DNA of 64,000 nt from Odontocerum albicorne (GCA_949825065.1 OX463847.1:32130115-32194114); one strand, 5' to 3'; counted from the stretch's first letter, positions 20,490-32,299 are shown. Translations and numbers: made by a program. The notes: generated by a model from the letters alone, not told the origin.

Positions 20490-21075
20490 CTCGTATATGC
20501 ATCATACACTCGTACCGTCACGCCATTTCTCTGTTAGGGTAGGCCAAAGGAGAAAGCGCCAGACATATTTAGCCTCTTCCACATCCATACACCTATTCTT
20601 ATAGATTCTACGATTTATCTGACTTCCTACGTTACAAAATATAATTTATTTGATCCAACCATACATTCCTGGGTCTTCTTCTACCACGCCTTCCATTTAC
20701 ATTTGCATCACATAATTTTTTTGTTAGTATTTCTTCATTCATTCGTTCTACGTGTCCCAACCATTGAGTGCACTTCTTCGTCTTACTTAATACATAATTT
20801 CACATTCATCCATAATCGCTTTATTCCGTTTTATGTCATACATTGTAACCCCATGCATTCCTATTATTGCATGCATTTTTGTATACCATAATTTATTCGG
20901 CTTCTTGCAGTATTTTTCCACGGCCATGTTTCCATTCATCAAAGTTGGTACTAGAATACTGCTGTGGACTGTCATTATAGCAGATTTCTAATATATAATG
21001 TCCGGTTCGAGTATACATGTTTTAGTACTCCACTGACTTTGTTTTCCATCGCTACACGCCATTCGATATATATCA
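20490..21075 (-). mobile_element. RTE-type LINE fragment (family 1), ~590 bp
   Basis: The plus strand carries GTCACGCCATTTCTCTGTTA, GGGTAGGCCAAAGGAGAAAG and the complements of the basic tail, of the GHVER zone (CATTCGTTCTACGTGTCCCA), of TMYDI and of the SETW-type zone. It ends near CTCCACTGACTTTG. The minus strand encodes MTVHSSILVPTLMNGNM (20900-20975). Confidence 0.7.
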
Positions 21076-21079
21076 GCCT

Positions 21080-21815
21080 TAAGTTCACAAACATCCCTAA
21101 TCACTTCATTCTGTATTCTAAAATAACATGTTTCCTCATGCTTTCAACGCGTTTATTTTTTGTTTTGACATGTTGCTATTATTATTCCAATTACAAAAAA
21201 AATTAAATCTCATCGATTTCTAGAGTATGTTTTTTCAATGTTCCTCTTAGTGACAATAATATATAATTGACACATGTGATATTGACTTAAAATAGCTATT
21301 TGCTAGATAGTTGGCCTGCAAGTCTACGGTTATATATTATAAAAAATAAACATTTCGGGGAAACGAAAGTGTATGGTATTTTTAAACGATTATTGAAGTG
21401 TACATATGTCTTTTAATTTTTGCTTTTATTATGCGTTAATAAATATTACTATTCTTAATTTATTATTTGTGAGGAAGGTCTGGTGCTACTGATATGAAAG
21501 AAGAATTAAGTAATCTTTTTCTTTTCAAAAGTGGAATTGAAATATGTAAAATTCTCATCGCAATTGTAGTACTCCGTATTATACATATAGTCGATAGGTT
21601 TGTTAAGGTTCTTAAATAATAAATTTACGAAGATTCGTCTTCTTTTCTTAAAATTTCGTCAGCCTAAAATATACGATTGCATGACTCAATTTTCGGCCCT
21701 TTAAATTTGAAGAAATTTCTGCAAGATAATAAACCCACCAGGTGATTCTGTACAACATAACATGTTATGTTACAACGGAAGTGTTAAATATTTTTAATTT
21801 TTATAAACATTTTAT
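21080..21815. other. Unassigned AT-rich DNA
   Basis: No gene seen. Composition is strongly AT-rich. Confidence 0.4.
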
Positions 21816-21819
21816 ATAT

Positions 21820-21985
21820 GCACACACAATTTGTGAAAAAAACTACAGATAATTTATTATAATTTGGACACACAATTTTTATAGATCCGGGTTAGTTTCC
21901 ATTTATTAGTCGTGCCCCCAGTAAACTAGGTTTTTGCCTATATCTTACTGAGGACATAAGTGTAATACAATACAACGTAGGCCTT
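21820..21985 (-). mobile_element. 3' end of the 13.4-kb LINE family
   Basis: CACACACAATTTGTGAAAAA, TTTGGACACACAATTTTTAT, CCCCAGTAAACTAGGTTTTT and CTTACTGAGGACA match 13430-13560. Confidence 0.7.
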
Positions 21986-22241
21986 ACCACGACATCTTCG
22001 AAATTGTCTGTCCTAGGTTCTGGGGGCAACATTAGATGTGTATATATATCTAACAAAAATCTCAGTAGAATTAGAGATAACAATGTTAAACTATGCCGAA
22101 ATTCAACCAAATTGACATATGATATAATTAGAGCATCACATACCGAATTGTCAATCAAGAGTTATTTTTCTGAGTAGGAACTTCAAATTGTTTAGAATAT
22201 AGGGATGAGAAGTATTACACATTAATATTACGAATTCTTCT

Positions 22242-22311
22242 GCACATATCTAGTTAACAACTCGTATCCTTAATTCTCATAAAGGATATGATTTGTTAAC
22301 CAGATATGTGC
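22242..22311. repeat. 30-bp imperfect hairpin
   Basis: GCACATATCTAGTTAACAAC... at 22242-22271 pairs with ...TTGTTAACCAGATATGTGC at 22282-22311, with about three mismatches and a ~10-nt loop. Possibly a remnant of a fold-back element. Confidence 0.75.
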
Positions 22312-22960
22312 ATTGTAAAATTATTTATAATTTTTAATTTCTTAGCCTATATATTTTTTATTACATAATAATTTATAGAAAAAAATATACCCGAAAAGGT
22401 GTGATACAAGGAGATCTCGTATGTATTATGACTATTGAGACTTTTGTTGTAAAAGCGCTTTATATCTTGATATGTTACATTTCAGTGTTTCTGAAGTGAT
22501 AAAAAATGTAAATATTAAGTTCTCGGGTTTAAAATAATATATGTAATGTAACTAGTCTAAACTTAATATGTAATTATTTTTAAAATAGATATATAAAGAA
22601 AAAAAAATGTCGATTAAATAATATATAATGTTGCAATTATACAAATTATCACACGAACAAACCCGTGGTTAAAAAAACATTGTTTTATCATTTAAGATTA
22701 ATTCAATTAGTGCAATATTCAATGGATGTAAGTTTCCATTTGACATGACGAATAATCATACTGAAGAAGTCGTGTATAAAATTCAATTGTGCGAAACGGT
22801 TTTATAATGTGACAGGATGTTGCACAAGCTCTTGTGATAAATAACTGAAACTAGGTACGAAATATACAGCCTAGCTATGAAAGTGACGTAATATGCAGAG
22901 TTAGAGTTTGACCCTTATACAAGGGGGTCATTCACGATTCATTTGGCCAAGCTAATATTA
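22312..22960. other. Unassigned AT-rich DNA
   Basis: No gene or repeat recognised. Confidence 0.4.
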
Positions 22961-23370
22961 TTAACCCATTGACGTTCATTATTGCGTGATAAAATATTAA
23001 GATTACGTTGAAAAAGGTACCTAGTAACGAAAGTAAACACAGATAAACTGCAAATACAGAAGTCAGTCAAAAATCTCAATGTAACAGTATATGCCAGTCA
23101 CAAATTAGCATGTACATATAGTCGGTCATCTTTAGTGGTACTAGCGATACCACGTGGATACCTTCAAAAGCTGCTTACTTTTCGCCCAATAACAATAATT
23201 TCAATACCACATTTCAACAGATGAATTCGAAATGTGAATTCAAAACAAAAAATACATTTTGAGTATATGTAGTATCTCGTATCCTTGGGTAAAGGCGTTT
23301 TCGGTATATTTCACTGCCTTTGAACTGAACTTACATTTGATATGAGATGAGACGGACTTTAACGGGTTAA
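22961..23370. mobile_element. piggyBac-like miniature element (second)
   Basis: Begins TTAACCCATTGACGTTC and its right end, read as complement, is TTAACCCGTTAAAGTCC. Terminal TTAA lies at both ends (22961 and 23367-23370). About 410 bp with no transposase frame. The TTAACCC start is shared in style with the right end of the 19531 element. Confidence 0.55.
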
Positions 23371-23719
23371 TCCAACTAGGTACAAAGTTGAAATAAAAAG
23401 ATTTAACAGTCGGAATGGTTGCATTGTGCACCCGGCGTCTAATCTAAGCATTTGCATAATGCAGGCAATAAAGTTATGATATGGTTTTATTGTGTTAGTT
23501 AAGAATACACGGCGGGTTTTGTTATGAAATTATGTGTTTACTGTCATTATGTATAGAGACAGGAGTTAGAAAACAGAACGATGCCAGGTGTACGCATACT
23601 TAAGGAAATCATCTATTTTAAAGAAGGTCATATGGTTTTAATATATTGTCTTTAAGTAAGTCATTTCATAATTTTTAAATCATGAGTTTTACATTTAACT
23701 CGGGACCAAATTAATCGAA

Positions 23720-23880
23720 TTTTAGAAGAGGGATGAGTGAAAGCCCTTTATAATAGGAGAGTATGCATGACGAGGTGTATGGACGTGATAGAAAAAAAAT
23801 ATATGTGCCAGGATAAAATGAAATGGAGATCAGTTTTCTCTGTTTACTCCAATAGAGAGTGATGATTATAATATTTTTTT
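23720..23880 (+). mobile_element. RTE-type LINE 3' end (family 2)
   Basis: Encodes a KALYNRRVCMTRCMDVIEKK-like peptide, then MCQDKMKW and a TACTCCAATAGAGAG end, parallel to 9712-9890. Confidence 0.55.
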
Positions 23881-23914
23881 AATTAATCAATTATCATTGC
23901 TACGATGTTTTTAC

Positions 23915-24435
23915 GTTTCATTCCCATTATAACTTTGATGTATGGGAGGGAAACGTGGATGTGAAAAAATGCTGAAAGCAGCCAATTAAAAGCTGTAGAA
24001 ATACGTGCACTGAACACAATAAAACCTGAAGTGACAATGTATGTTATAACAGAATACGGAATGAAGTGATCAGGGATGAATGTGGATTTAAGGCTGATAT
24101 TTTGAGTAAGATGAAGACGAGCGCTCTGATCTAAGATGATTTGGGCATGTGGAACGAAGAAATGAAGAAAAACTAACAAAACAAATATACAGTGCAAATG
24201 TGAGTGGAATGCGTGGTAGAGTGAGACCAAGGAAAGTATGGTTTGATCAAGTGAATAATATGTTGAAAGAAGGAAACTTAAAAAGTCAGAAAAATCGTAA
24301 GAGTCGTATGTGAAGACGTATGAATGCAAGGAATATAGAAAGCGAAAGATGTGTGTCAAACTAGGAAAGTCTGATACTCTATCCTCTCTGCCCACTCCAA
24401 CAGGGGAATGGTGTGATGATAAGTATCATTGCTAT
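23915..24435 (+). mobile_element. RTE-type LINE fragment (family 1), ~520 bp
   Basis: Plus-strand order: ACTTTGATGTATGGGAGGGA (SETW zone), GTGACAATGTATG, GATGAATGTGGATTTAAGGC, TTTGGGCATGTGGAACGAAG (GHVER zone), AACAAATATACAGTGCAAAT, AGGAAAGTATGGTTTGATCA, then GCCCACTCCAACAGGGG. Small indels break the frame. The 170-codon minus-strand ORF at 23883-24395 is antisense. Confidence 0.75.
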
Positions 24436-24589
24436 GACACTGGATGGGTTTCGACTACTGAATAAGATGGCTTTTGACAACAGTTTGAATAAAGTTGCAT
24501 TATGCTTGGCGAGGGCTCACGTTGAAAAATTAAGAAACCGAGTTTCTCCACGTACTTTGATTCTATTCAAGTGACGATTTTATCTTGTG

Positions 24590-24715
24590 TATGTCCTCAG
24601 TAAGATACAGGCAAAAGTCTAGTTTACTGCGGACACGACAAATGAAAGGCAAAAAACCCAGATCCATAAAAATTGTGTGTCCACTTTAAATTACCTGTTG
24701 TTTTTTTTAACAATA
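24590..24715 (+). mobile_element. 3' end of the 13.4-kb LINE family (plus)
   Basis: ATGTCCTCAGTAAGATACAG, GTCTAGTTTACTGCGGACAC and AATTACCTGTTG are the complement of the family 3'UTR, so this copy points to the right. Confidence 0.75.
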
Positions 24716-26315
24716 TGTATTTTTAAATTTCTAGTCATATATATCGTAAATAAAATAATAAAAAATATTCATCATCAGTACCATTACGCCATGCCACCAT
24801 TAACTATTAAATTAGGGTTTATTAAATTAACATTACGGTTCAATAAATTAACATTAAGGTTTATTAAATTGAATATTCATTCGTAAAGCGCCTTCAACTT
24901 ATCCGAATTGGCTTTTGTGGACTCGTTGATGAGCGAAGATGGGAGACATCATTGTCTTCGCACCCATTAAGCGTGCTTTCGGGTCAAGAACCACTGAAAT
25001 AAGCACTTATCTCGCAGTTGATCATCATATCATGTGTTGGAAATAATACCGTAAGAAGAGTTGAATTGTTACCAAACGATCTGTCAAACTAGATCATATT
25101 TTTTTGGGTGCCATCCGAAATCGAAATGGAAACGCAGTGGTGAAAGACAAGCGCCTTACCAACAATGCCACGGTCTTTGTTGATTGTCGATTGAATTGAA
25201 TATGTATACTTCTGACTGTTAGTTAAGGTTTGGCATCCCCTGAACTCAAGTCAAACGACAAATAGACGAGAGTAAACAGTACGAGTAAACTATCAACACA
25301 ACACGGACGGCTTTCCCAGTAGTCGTTCAAGATGTTACGTGATCCGCTGTAATTGGATTTGTTACATACTGCGACATATACAAACACGAAATAAAACTTC
25401 GAATGAATTTGTGATATGGAATGGCAATGGCGTGTTAGAAAAGTTTGTAACCAAAAAATATATCTAAAACATTTTAAGAAAGTAACACCATACAAATAAA
25501 ACTTTTAAAGGAAATCGTTATAAAATTCATTTATGTAAATGGAATATTACAATTGCTTACTCAAATGATACAACTACAATCGGTTCTCTGTATTCACGGA
25601 TTCAACCAAATGCGGATCGAAAATTATATTTTCTCTATTAACAATTAAGTTTTCTACATATATTTTGTATTCTTAACATTGTGTTTTACTTTACTAAACG
25701 AAAAGAATCTTGTAAGTAAGAGTTGAATGAAAGAAATTATTACATTGTTGCTGACGTGTACTGTATAGTTTTGCCTACAATGATTTATTATTTTCTGAAC
25801 ATGGGCATACTTTTTTTGGTATGTGCTTAACAATAAAGTATAACAAATTTTTACATAGGATTAAAGTTGTATTAGTTATTATAACTAATATCGAGATTAT
25901 TTAAAGTATACGGGAGGACGTGTGCAGGTTATACTTAAATTCTACGCAATTAAAAAAAAAGGAATTGATGCATCTGCGATTTTGGATTTTCTTCTTCAAT
26001 ATTTTCCACATTATACTGATTTTTACAGTTTGACAATATGAGTCTGATTTTTTGTTCGTATGGAAGAATACTGGGGAGCATTCTCCTCAACATGATAGGT
26101 GATGTAGATAATATATTCACGGTGTCATTAAATTGGTTTAATATCTTGAATTCGCACGTCACTGTGTGTTTATCCATCACATACGAGTAGGTTCTGTAAG
26201 TTGGTACATAGAATAGAGGATGATTTCTTGCAGGGTTGTTACTGTCGGGAATATGAAAATGAAATGCCTCTAATATTGCAGGTCAGTTGAAATATCACTG
26301 TCGTACTTTTAAAAT
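24716..26315. other. Unassigned AT-rich DNA, 1.6 kb
   Basis: No supported gene. A short degenerate repeat occurs at 24805-24875, with three units like ATTAACATTACGGTTCAATA. The minus-strand frames at 25223-25495 and 25950-26180 are open but without a recognisable domain. Confidence 0.4.
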
Positions 26316-26400
26316 GACGAACTCCGTAGCGTAGTGGTAACATTCTTGATTTCGACCCGGGGGTTTTGGGTTCGTATACAAAAAAGGTTGCCAATCTGGT
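26316..26400 (+). mobile_element. SINE head, diverged tRNA-like
   Basis: GACGAACTCCGTAGCGTAGT (A-box zone) and GGGGGTTTTGGGTTCG (B-box zone), then GGTTGCCAATCTGG. Same layout as 16222-16300. Confidence 0.45.
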
Positions 26401-26491
26401 AACAATATTCGAATGCGTCGAGCGGAAGTATTGCAAACACATTTAATGACAAACCGTGAGTTCCGTGCCCACTACAAAGGTTCTAAACCCA

Positions 26492-26677
26492 TATAGAGGG
26501 GTCGCAACAAGAACTGCAATTTTAAATTTAAAGTAAGTTCTGCAATCGTGTACCGTTGCGTGATTAATTGATAGGTTATGTATATGACGTACGTTCATTA
26601 TAAATATGATACGTTTGGCAGATGAAAAATTACAGAAAATAAAAAAAAATGCAGTTCTTGTTGCGGCACCCTATAGA
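26492..26677. mobile_element. Miniature terminal-inverted-repeat element
   Basis: GGTCGCAACAAGAACTGCA near the left end matches, inverted, TGCAGTTCTTGTTGCGGCACC at the right. Both ends run out through TATAG. About 185 bp, no coding. The superfamily is not clear. A TATAG/GGG end would fit a Tc1/mariner-like element. Confidence 0.65.
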
Positions 26678-27640
26678 AGGGTACCATATGAAAAAAAAAG
26701 AATAACGCGAATGATTGCCTTCTTGTTTTATGGGGATCTTGGAACTAATTCTCGCGGCGGATACCGAGGGACGATTGTTTATGTAATATTGTTAAATACA
26801 TGGATAACATGTTGAAACTTGCCTTACTGTGCTAAAAAAATCCGCCAGCCACGGTGATGGACGCTAAGCGTCCAGTGAAAGATGTATATTTTAAATTAAA
26901 ATTATGCAAAATTTGCTAGGTTATTTTTTGTCATTAGCTAAAAAAAATAATTTTATTACGTATTAAAACGTCGAATAACAAATAAAATATAAGTCCTGGT
27001 CACTCGCTATCCATCACAGGGTGGCAAGTGTTAATTAAGGGCATAACAAGACACTGAGTATTAAAAAAAGGATGGCTTAAACGGAAATTGAGTATGTATA
27101 ATTTTTTCATAGCTGGAAACGTAAACAAGGCTTATTTGATGATATCGGAAAATAAAAAAAACATACACACCATCAAGAAACATACATACCATCAAGAAAC
27201 ATACACACCATCAAGAAATTTCATATCAAGTATAAATTATAACTTTGAAATTAAAATGATCGCTCTATTTAATATCTCAACAGACTGCATCAACCTAATT
27301 TTCCGGCAGCAGCACCCAGTTTAAAGTGGCTTATAATCATAAATCACAGTGTTTGTTGCAAATACACAACATGCTTGTACGAGTATGTATTTATATTTCT
27401 CGTATTGTTTGATAGGATTTGCATCGGGAATTCAGATACTTGATTGTTATCGGGAAACAATGCACGCCTGATAAGCGCACTTCCATATAATATATTGTAC
27501 AATATTCCCAGCATTAGCTGACACCCATTCCTATTGGGTCAGAGGTGAACTAGAGATATTGTATTGAATTGACGTTTCAGGAACATATTTGATTGGGACA
27601 TTTTATTTTTAAATTTGAAGTCCTTGTCATTGTTAACTTC
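26678..27640. other. Unassigned AT-rich DNA
   Basis: No gene seen. A short direct repeat (CATACACACCATCAAGAAA, three variants) lies at 27161-27220. Confidence 0.45.
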
Positions 27641-27644
27641 AGGC

Positions 27645-27855
27645 TGATGTGTTGAGTAAAATGAAGAAGAGCACGATAGAATGGTTCGAGCATGTGGAAC
27701 GAATGAAAGAAGAAAGTCTAACAAAACAATATACAGTGAAAATGTTAGTGGAAAACGTCTGAGAGGAAGACCAAGAATAAGTATGGTTTGATCAAATTAA
27801 TTATATTTTGTCCGCTCTGCCTACCTCGACAGGGAAATAGCGTAATGGTATGTTT
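27645..27855 (+). mobile_element. RTE-type LINE fragment (family 1)
   Basis: GCTGATGTGTTGAGTAAAAT, GAGCATGTGGAACGAATGAA (GHVER zone), AACGTCTGAGAGGAAGACCA, then the end CTGCCTACCTCGACAGGGAA with a deletion of most of the region between. Confidence 0.65.
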
Positions 27856-27859
27856 TTAG

Positions 27860-28550
27860 GAAGTCCTGAATATTGTAATAATTACAAAACCGATACTCAA
27901 AGTGACAGACTTTTCCCTAGACCCAGTGGCTGATTTGCGACAGCTGACTTACATGAGTATTATTTGTACTAGACACAGCTATTTGCATTTCTTGTTCCAC
28001 GTTTAGTTTTAAGCGATAATTTGTTTTTAGTATAAGGTAACGACTGAAGGTGCTGGTATAAGATTGTGTATTTCTCCGCATATGCATTTGTATAAAAACA
28101 AATCTGACAAAAAAACTGCAGTAAGACTGGCGGAAAGGACTCCAGATATTTTTCAGCCCATACCCTCGGTTTGTGTGTATGTCGTAAATTCGATGTAATG
28201 AAAAAAATGTCCTAAATAAAATAACAATTCAAATTAAATAATTAATTAAACAGAACAGACTATAATAACGAACCGTTGACCTTAACTTGGGCATAATTGT
28301 TGACCCGAACAAGTTGTCGATGAAATCATATTATCTTATAAACCTCCTTTCGGAACTAAACGACTAGGTTCAAGTATTGCAATCGACTTGCTGCCCAGTA
28401 ACCTCGGCACAGAAACACATTTATTGCGAAGCAGTGGTTCAAAGACTGAATTCGCACTAGGTGAGGTAATCGGACTGTGAGCTTTGGATTATGGTAATTA
28501 AAGATATTTTAAACGACAGTTTTTCCGGTTATTGATTTTGGTCATACATC
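27860..28550. other. Unassigned DNA
   Basis: No gene or repeat recognised. Confidence 0.4.
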
Positions 28551-28552
28551 CA

Positions 28553-28655
28553 TGACGACCTCCATGACGTAGTTTACAAGACACTTGTCTTCCAGCCCGG
28601 GGACTGTTGGTTCGATTAAAAAATATTCCTGACTGGTTTTCTTGATTAATGAACT
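28553..28655 (+). mobile_element. SINE-A copy, 5' half
   Basis: GACGACCTCCATGACGTAGT (A box zone), AAGACACTTGTCTTCCAGCC, TTGGTTCGATT (B box), then GACTGGTTTTC. It is truncated where a family-2 RTE piece begins. Confidence 0.6.
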
Positions 28656-29040
28656 TAATATGAGGAAAACAGCATTGAGATGGATCGGCCACGTAAAAAA
28701 TGAATGATGAAAGATTTACAAAAGTGATCCATACAAGTAGAATAGAAGGTATAAGTTTAGGAAGACTTATTTATTTTCTGAGTTATTTATAGAATTATGA
28801 ATTTATTGCCCTATGATGCATTGAAGTGATTCAGCCACGTAAAATAAATTAATGATGAAAGGTTTATACAAATAATCCATACAAATAGTATAGTATATAG
28901 GTAGAATGTATGGAAAGTTAATAAATATCTAAAAAAAAACGTGGTACGATCAAAGTAAAAGATGTGTACCAAAATAGAATTACGTGGTGATATATTCTCT
29001 CTGCCTATCTTAACAGTGGATAGGCGCATCAGGATATACT
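28656..29040 (+). mobile_element. RTE-type LINE fragments (family 2), two pieces
   Basis: Two adjacent tails each encode an RxIGHVKxMNDERF-like segment (28676-28730 and 28815-28875). The second continues to GTGTACCAAAATAGAATTAC and an end CTGCCTATCTTAACAGTGG. Degraded. Confidence 0.5.
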
Positions 29041-29147
29041 GTAAACCACCAAAGAATAATGCATGTCTTAGAGCGTCATAAGGATGTATTTTTTTTAATA
29101 ATAGACATGACTGAAGACACAGGTATCCTTAAACCTACGAATACACT

Positions 29148-29320
29148 TGTCTGTGGTGGTAAGACACTTGTCTGCCAATCCGGAGGTTGCGGTTCGATCC
29201 CCACTGGAACCCAGATTTTTTTAAATAGGATTCCAGTCTGGTTTTCACTTAGGGCATATTATAACAACTTTCTGGTTTGTTGGAAGAGATTGCCATCTGG
29301 TAATAAACTCGCCAGGTAAA
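29148..29320 (+). mobile_element. SINE-A copy
   Basis: GTCTGTGGTGGTAAGACACT, a strong B box GGTTCGATCCC, then CCCAGATTTTTTTAAATAGG, CCAGTCTGGTTTTCACTTAG and TGGAAGAGATTGCCATCTGG, ending in AATAAACTCGCCAGGT. The 86-codon frame at 29059-29319 is incidental. Confidence 0.75.
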
Positions 29321-29579
29321 AAAAATACAAGGAAAAAAATGCAGGTCACTTGAGAGGAGTAAGACAAAGTGCAGTTCGGATCGAAGCTAGACTAAAACCG
29401 AATGAAACTAATTTGTCGAGACTTTGAATGACGTTTATTTAATTCATATCAGTTTCTCATATCTCATAGATTCCCAACTCTGAAGTTCTTTAGTCTAAAT
29501 ACTATATTGTTGCATTAAAAATCAATACATATTGAAAGCTAGAGTTTTAATGTAGCAGAAATGTGTACACAGAGAGGAA

Positions 29580-29915
29580 TACACAGAATACGGAATGAAT
29601 TGATTAGGGATGAATGTGAACTTAAGGCGGATTTTAAGGTAACGCAGAGGATACATATAAAATATTTTTGTACCAATTTTGATGTATAGCAGTGAAACGT
29701 TGATGTGGTAAAATAATGAATGCAGGTACTGAGAATAGTGGGGTGATCAGGGATACTAAAAACAAAATGAGGTGATCAGGGATGAATGTGAACTTGAGGC
29801 TGTGTTGAGTAAGATGAAGAACACTCAGATATGTTTTGGACAGTGAAATGTAAGTGAAAGGCATGGTAGGATCAACAAAAGTATGGTTCAATCAAGTGAA
29901 CGATATTTAAAAAAA
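29580..29915 (+). mobile_element. RTE-type LINE fragment (family 1), rearranged
   Basis: GAATACGGAATGAATTGATT and GGATGAATGTGAACTT appear twice (29585 and 29775), and the SETW zone (GATGTATAGCAGTGAAACGT) lies between. Family-1 blocks are thus out of order, implying duplication or nested insertion. Confidence 0.6.
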
Positions 29916-30254
29916 TGTACGTACAGTTTTGCCAGTAAAATCAAATTCAGTCGTTATCATGTATTTACCTGAAAAAAAAAATTATTCCAATTATAATCAA
30001 GAAATATTGTAATTTGTTGAATTTTTATCTTTAAACCTCCACGAAGTGTTCTGATTCATTAATTACCAATAATATCAAGAAATATTATTTGTAATTAAAT
30101 AATTAGACCACTTCGTCACAGACCTTGCCTAGTTCTCCAAATCCATAAAATGGAGAGCTTTTTGTCAAGTAATTTATGTTCTTGTACTGTATAAAATGAT
30201 AAATATTGTAAATGTAGTAATGTGGATGATAGCGAAATGTATTTTTTATAACGT

Positions 30255-30545
30255 GAAATTTATCTTTGGTGTAAAAGGGAAAGTAATGGTGAACAATAAA
30301 ATATTCAAGAAAGTTAAGGAATTCTGCTATATAGGTTATATTTGCTCAGATGATGGAAGAGCTGCAAGAGATGTCGAAAGGAGTATAGTCAATTAAACAA
30401 AGTTAGGTGGGAACTAAAACATATATACTCGAACCGGACAGACGTATCAAAATCTGCTGAGATGATAGTCCACAACAGTATTCAAGTACGAACTTTGGTG
30501 TATGGAAATGAAACGTTGCCGTGAAATAATACTGAAAAGATCCAA
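30255..30545 (+). mobile_element. RTE-type LINE fragment (family 1), upstream part
   Basis: The frame 30196-30396 encodes FGVKGKVMVNNKIFKKVKEF then CYIGYICSDDGRAARDVERS, matching the segment just upstream of the family-1 tail. It continues to an HIYSNR-like zone and VHNSIQV. This copy gives the best view of this ORF segment. Confidence 0.7.
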
Positions 30546-30592
30546 ATAAATATATATTTTCAAGTTTTGATGTGAAGATTTAAAAAAGACAC

Positions 30593-30775
30593 TGTAATTC
30601 GTTTAGTCAAATACTGTTTATTTTACTTTACATAACAGTATAACCCTACCGGTTTCAAGGTTTTCACCTCTTCATCAGAGGAGCACAAACAAGACTCTTA
30701 TTGTTTATGCACCCTGATGATGAGGTGAAAATCTGGCAATACACCCTCTAGGTTGTACCGCATGAATGAAATATC
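30593..30775. mobile_element. Palindromic Penelope-like end
   Basis: The left arm (30593-30690) gives on the minus strand a canonical CTGATGA, stem AGGTGAAAACCT, GAAA, CCGGTA and ATAACCCTACC-type block. The right arm starts at CCCTGATGATGAGGTGAAAA (30713) and decays toward the end. About 25 bp separate the two cores (AAACAA ... TTGTTT). Same outward design as at 7.2 kb. Confidence 0.6.
30640..30685 (-). ncRNA. Hammerhead-ribozyme-like motif, canonical core
   Basis: Minus strand: CTGATGA (complement at 30672-30678), AG, AGGT-GAAA-ACCT stem-loop, T, GAAA, CCGGTA with predicted cut after GTA, then GGG that can pair with CCT 5' of the core. All invariant positions of the two core strands are present. 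Two extra bases flank stem II. Confidence 0.45.
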
Positions 30776-32007
30776 AATTCAATATAATACAACGATGTAA
30801 ATACGATTTCTGTCTTCTAGTTGGTAGAACATTTATTTTTTTACTGGATATTAGTTTTGGTTACTGGTTGGTTGAAAGATATTGTCACATGCTAATAAAT
30901 CCAGCACGTTATAATGAATGATAAGAGTATATAACGGAAATTTGACACAAATTGTACAATTTATGTGTACTGGAAGATAAAGAAAGAACAATTAATCAGT
31001 GTATCTTAGTTATATTAAGAAATAAATGGTTTAAGTTTTGCTCAATGTGACCAATACGAGTATTAATATATACATAGGTGGTTCCATTATCCTCTAGCAT
31101 TTTTTCAAAATCTTCTAAAAGACTTTGTTTTACTCGGATGTTCTTAGTCTTCCAACACTTGAAGACAGACTAAGTGTATTAGGGTAAATTTTACAAAGGC
31201 TTTTGTATCAAGGATAATTAAATGAACATAATTAAAAAATATACGCCATGTTATGACGACGGAAAAAGAGAAAAGTTAAATTTCAATGAAATATTAAAAA
31301 AACTACCTAATTCATGTTGAACGTTACCTGAAGAGTTAAAGTAAGTAAATTTGTTTCAGGCTTAAATTAATACCTTCTTTCAGAATGTTTGCTATAAAAT
31401 TTTTTTGATAAAGAGCCAAAACATTTCATAAGCTTGTCTAAAAAATTAAGATTATTACGGTACAGATCTCTACAGAAACTTTTATAAAATTCAGTCTCAA
31501 GATAAGACGTTACGGAAAAGTTCGGAAAAACTGTTACAAAAACTACGTCTCAAAACTTAACCATATTATAAAATTTGGCGTAGTATATTTTATACCGCAT
31601 AGATTATATTCTCATTAAAAAAAGTTAAGGGTTGCATGAAATTAACTGGCAAGTTTTTTTTCAATGACGAAAAGATTACGAAAAAATAAACACTACATTA
31701 TTTTGAAATTTAATCACGATTTTTTAATTCAATTCATAGTATTTTTTTTTATTTCCAATAATAAGTAGCATAGACTTGACTAGTTTATCTTCAGTAGGTA
31801 ATATAAAATATGTGTCACCATTATCATCATCCCATCGACTTAAGCATTTTTATCAGTTCGTTACTGAATATATGCCACTTCGCAATTTCTTCAAAATAGT
31901 CTGTCTTTTGTCATTTACTGCCACTATGTGTAATGAATAAAACAAGTATGTTAACATAGTTATTAAACTACGAAATGAGAATATCTGTTTTATATTACGT
32001 TTTCGTT
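30776..32007. other. Unassigned AT-rich DNA with a SINE-A tail
   Basis: Only one repeat seen: a SINE-A tail fragment at 30855-30925 (GGTTGGTTGAAAGATATTGT, AATAAATCCAGCACGTTA). The remainder is AT-rich with no gene. Confidence 0.45.
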
Positions 32008-32192
32008 CTATACAGTGTAACCTGGCGAGTTTATTGTTATGTGAATCTCTTATAACCGACCAGCAAGATTTTAAAGAGGACGGAAGTGAAAATCAGACTA
32101 GCATCATTTTGAAAAAATCAGGAATCAAACTCGCAACCTCCAAGTCGCAAAAAAATATGTCTCACGAACCAGGCTATGGAGATCGTCTCATT
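32008..32192 (-). mobile_element. SINE-A copy
   Basis: Minus strand. The tail complement TACAGTGTAACCTGGCGAGT lies at the left, the degraded B box complement (GGAATCAAACTCGC) in the middle and the A box complement (ACCAGGCTATGGAGATCGTC) at the right. The 68-codon frame at 32034-32240 is incidental. Confidence 0.65.
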
Positions 32193-32299
32193 TTAAATAG
32201 AGGGAAAACAAATTTGTTGAATTCAATACAGACTAGTTAAAAATGTATTTAATAAAAATTTCGAAAACGTTTTTGTATTGAATTGTATCGTACTTTTTT

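Noticed and set aside
23883..24395. 170-codon minus-strand ORF with hydrophobic stretches
   Set aside because: Antisense to a plus-strand RTE fragment. Open antisense frames are a property of this family's tail, not a gene.
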